From NCBI GenBank assembly GCA_023460715.1, contig JAEWPH010000034.1, positions 1 through 15,684 on the forward strand: 15,684 nt of DNA. Direction: 5' to 3'. Source of the DNA: Pseudomonadota bacterium (GTDB taxonomy: Bacteria; Pseudomonadota; Gammaproteobacteria; Burkholderiales; Burkholderiaceae_C). Positions 13,832-15,684 of this stretch are shown here, piece by piece. Each line of letters opens with the position of its first letter. Positions within the stretch are counted from its first letter, which is position 1. Both the position numbers and the translations under genes were made by a program. The notes below the pieces were generated by a model. That model saw nothing but the letters and a program-made list of their open reading frames with translations, searched no databases and was not told the DNA's origin.

Positions 13832-15684
13832 ATGTTGAAAGCCTACCGCGACCACGTGGCCGAGCGCGCTGCGCTGGGCATCCCGCCGCTGCCCCTGGAT
13901 GCCAAGCAGGTTGCCGATCTGATCGAGCTGATCAAGAACCCGCCCGCCGGCGAAGACGCCTTCCTGCTGGACCTGCTCACCCACCGCGTGCCCCCGGGCG
14001 TGGACGACGCTGCCAAGGTCAAGGCCAGCTTCCTGGCGGCCGTGGCGCACGGTGACATCCAGGTCGGTCTGATCTCCAAGGCCAAGGCCACCGAGCTGCT
14101 GGGCACCATGGTGGGTGGCTACAACGTGCACCCCCTGATCGAGCTGCTGGACGATGCGGAAGTCGCTGGCGTGGCCGCCGACGCGCTGAAGAAGACGCTC
14201 CTGATGTTCGACTTCTTCAATGACGTGGCGACCAAGGCCAAGGCCGGCAATGCCAAGGCCAAGGAAGTGATGCAGAGCTGGGCCGATGCCGAGTGGTTCA
14301 CCTCGCGCCCCGAAGTCGAAAAGAAGATCACCGTCACCGTCTTCAAGGTGCCCGGCGAGACGAACACCGACGACCTGTCGCCCGCACCCGATGCCTGGAG
14401 CCGCCCGGACATCCCGTTGCACTACTTGGCCATGCTCAAGAACACCCGTCCCGACGCGGCCTTCAAGCCCGAGGAAGACGGCAAGCGCGGCCCCATGCAG
14501 TTCATCGACGACCTGAAGAAGAAGGGCCACCTGGTTGCCTACGTGGGCGACGTGGTGGGCACGGGTTCCTCGCGCAAGTCGGCCACCAATTCCATCGTCT
14601 GGGCCACCGGCCAGGACATTCCCTTCGTGCCCAACAAGCGCTTCGGCGGCGTCACGCTGGGCGGCAAGATCGCCCCCATCTTCTTCAACACGCAGGAAGA
14701 CTCGGGTTCGCTGCCGATCGAGGTGGACGTCTCCAAGCTGGAGATGGGCGACGTGATCGACGTGCTGCCCTATGACGGCAAGCTGGTGAAGAACGGCGAA
14801 ACCGTGGCCGAATTCCAGCTCAAGAGCGACGTGCTGTTCGACGAAGTGCGCGCCGGCGGCCGCATCAACCTCATCATCGGCCGCTCGCTGACCGCCAAGG
14901 CCCGTGAGTTCCTGGGCTTGAGCGCATCCACCGCGTTCCGCCTGCCCACGGCTCCGGCCACGACGAATGCCGGCTTCACGTTGGCCCAGAAGATGGTCGG
15001 CCGCGCTGTCGGCTTGCCGGAAGGCCAGGGCGTGCGCCCCGGTACCTACTGCGAGCCGCGCATGACCACGGTGGGGTCGCAGGACACCACGGGCCCCATG
15101 ACCCGCGACGAGCTGAAGGATCTGGCCTGCCTGGGCTTCAGCGCTGACATGGTGATGCAGTCGTTCTGCCACACCGCGGCTTATCCCAAGCCCGTGGACG
15201 TGAAGACCCACCGCGAGCTGCCGGCGTTCATCAGCAACCGCGGCGGCGTGGCCCTGCGTCCCGGCGACGGCGTGATCCACAGCTGGCTCAACCGCCTGCT
15301 GCTGCCCGACACCGTGGGCACCGGCGGTGACTCGCACACGCGTTTCCCCATCGGCATTTCGTTCCCCGCAGGCTCGGGCCTGGTGGCCTTCGGCGCCGCC
15401 ACCGGCGTGATGCCCCTGGACATGCCCGAGTCCATCCTGGTGCGCTTCAAGGGCGAAATGCAGCCCGGCGTGACCCTGCGCGACCTGGTGCACGCGATTC
15501 CGCTGTACGCCATCAAGCAGGGCCTGCTGACGGTGGCCAAGGCCGGCAAGATCAATGCCTTCTCCGGCCGCATCCTGGAAATCGAAGGCCTGCCGGACCT
15601 GAAGGTCGAGCAGGCGTTCGAGCTGTCCGACGCCTCGGCCGCGCGCGCGGCCGCCGGGTGGACGATCAAGCGGAACCCCGCGCC
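13832..15684 (+). CDS. acnB: Aconitate hydratase B (bifunctional 2-methylisocitrate dehydratase), 3' end outside window
   Basis: AcnB isomerises citrate to isocitrate through cis-aconitate using a [4Fe-4S] cluster; B-type enzymes can also hydrate 2-methyl-cis-aconitate. The frame is open from the ATG at 13832 to the window edge, 617 codons, about 70% of the roughly 865-residue family length. The start [22 protein letters not shown] and the ribosome site GGAGAAG are typical. Present are the N-terminal HEAT-like domain (about 1-160), the swivel domain (about 160-380, with [19 protein letters not shown] and [17 protein letters not shown]), and the start of the catalytic core ([48 protein letters not shown]). 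The cluster-binding cysteines lie beyond the edge. The last 20 or so codons depart from an otherwise highly conserved segment, suggesting sequence errors at a contig end. Confidence 0.96.
   Translation, partial: MLKAYRDHVAERAALGIPPLPLDAKQVADLIELIKNPPAGEDAFLLDLLTHRVPPGVDDAAKVKASFLAAVAHGDIQVGLISKAKATELLGTMVGGYNVHPLIELLDDAEVAGVAADALKKTLLMFDFFNDVATKAKAGNAKAKEVMQSWADAEWFTSRPEVEKKITVTVFKVPGETNTDDLSPAPDAWSRPDIPLHYLAMLKNTRPDAAFKPEEDGKRGPMQFIDDLKKKGHLVAYVGDVVGTGSSRKSATNSIVWATGQDIPFVPNKRFGGVTLGGKIAPIFFNTQEDSGSLPIEVDVSKLEMGDVIDVLPYDGKLVKNGETVAEFQLKSDVLFDEVRAGGRINLIIGRSLTAKAREFLGLSASTAFRLPTAPATTNAGFTLAQKMVGRAVGLPEGQGVRPGTYCEPRMTTVGSQDTTGPMTRDELKDLACLGFSADMVMQSFCHTAAYPKPVDVKTHRELPAFISNRGGVALRPGDGVIHSWLNRLLLPDTVGTGGDSHTRFPIGISFPAGSGLVAFGAATGVMPLDMPESILVRFKGEMQPGVTLRDLVHAIPLYAIKQGLLTVAKAGKINAFSGRILEIEGLPDLKVEQAFELSDASAARAAAGWTIKRNPA

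Noticed and set aside
13676..15493. A 605-codon minus-strand open frame antisense to acnB
   Set aside because: It has the same biased composition and no family signature, and lies opposite a highly conserved AcnB sequence.

Overview
This GC-rich, gene-dense window carries a near-complete block of TCA-cycle genes plus a glutathione-dependent formaldehyde detoxification pair. The protein families, the gene order (gltA-sdhE-sdhB-sdhA-sdhD-sdhC-gntR facing mdh, then a methyltransferase, a CitE-like lyase and acnB) and an imperfect-hairpin intergenic repeat point to a betaproteobacterium, most likely Comamonadaceae (Acidovorax-like). That assignment comes from recognition, not from a database search. 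The window reads as core chromosome. I see no insertion sequence, phage gene, tRNA, rRNA or CRISPR array.

Layout. Bases 1-406 hold the 3' end of a PepSY-type membrane protein gene. From 545 to 2650, on the minus strand, lie fghA and adhC, which oxidise formaldehyde to formate through glutathione; adhC is upstream. A long hairpin repeat separates them. A GlxA-type AraC regulator (2923-3945, plus) diverges from adhC and is its obvious candidate regulator. Bases 4023-10052, on the minus strand, form one tightly packed block: gntR, sdhC, sdhD, sdhA, sdhB, sdhE, gltA. It ends in a clear intrinsic terminator. A 12-bp perfect palindrome lies in the gntR-mdh divergent intergenic region, inside a good candidate gntR promoter and just upstream of a candidate mdh promoter. 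To the right on the plus strand are mdh, tam (trans-aconitate methyltransferase), a CoA-ester lyase of the HpcH/CitE family overlapping tam by 4 bp, a secreted small protein with an MliC-like C-terminal domain, and acnB, which runs off the right edge.

How the genes work together. Citrate synthase, aconitase B, succinate dehydrogenase with its flavinylation factor, and malate dehydrogenase supply most of the oxidative branch of the cycle. Tam removes trans-aconitate, a by-product derived from aconitase chemistry that inhibits aconitase, so its place between mdh and acnB makes biochemical sense. The GntR/UTRA protein is well placed to sense a cycle intermediate and control both arms. I do not find a novel defence or mobile system. 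The most useful leads are the gntR-mdh operator, the tam-lyase coupling, the MliC-like protein with a cationic linker, the repeat between adhC and fghA, repeated GTGAAC sites upstream of adhC, and a suspicious stretch at the very end of acnB that looks like contig-edge sequence error.
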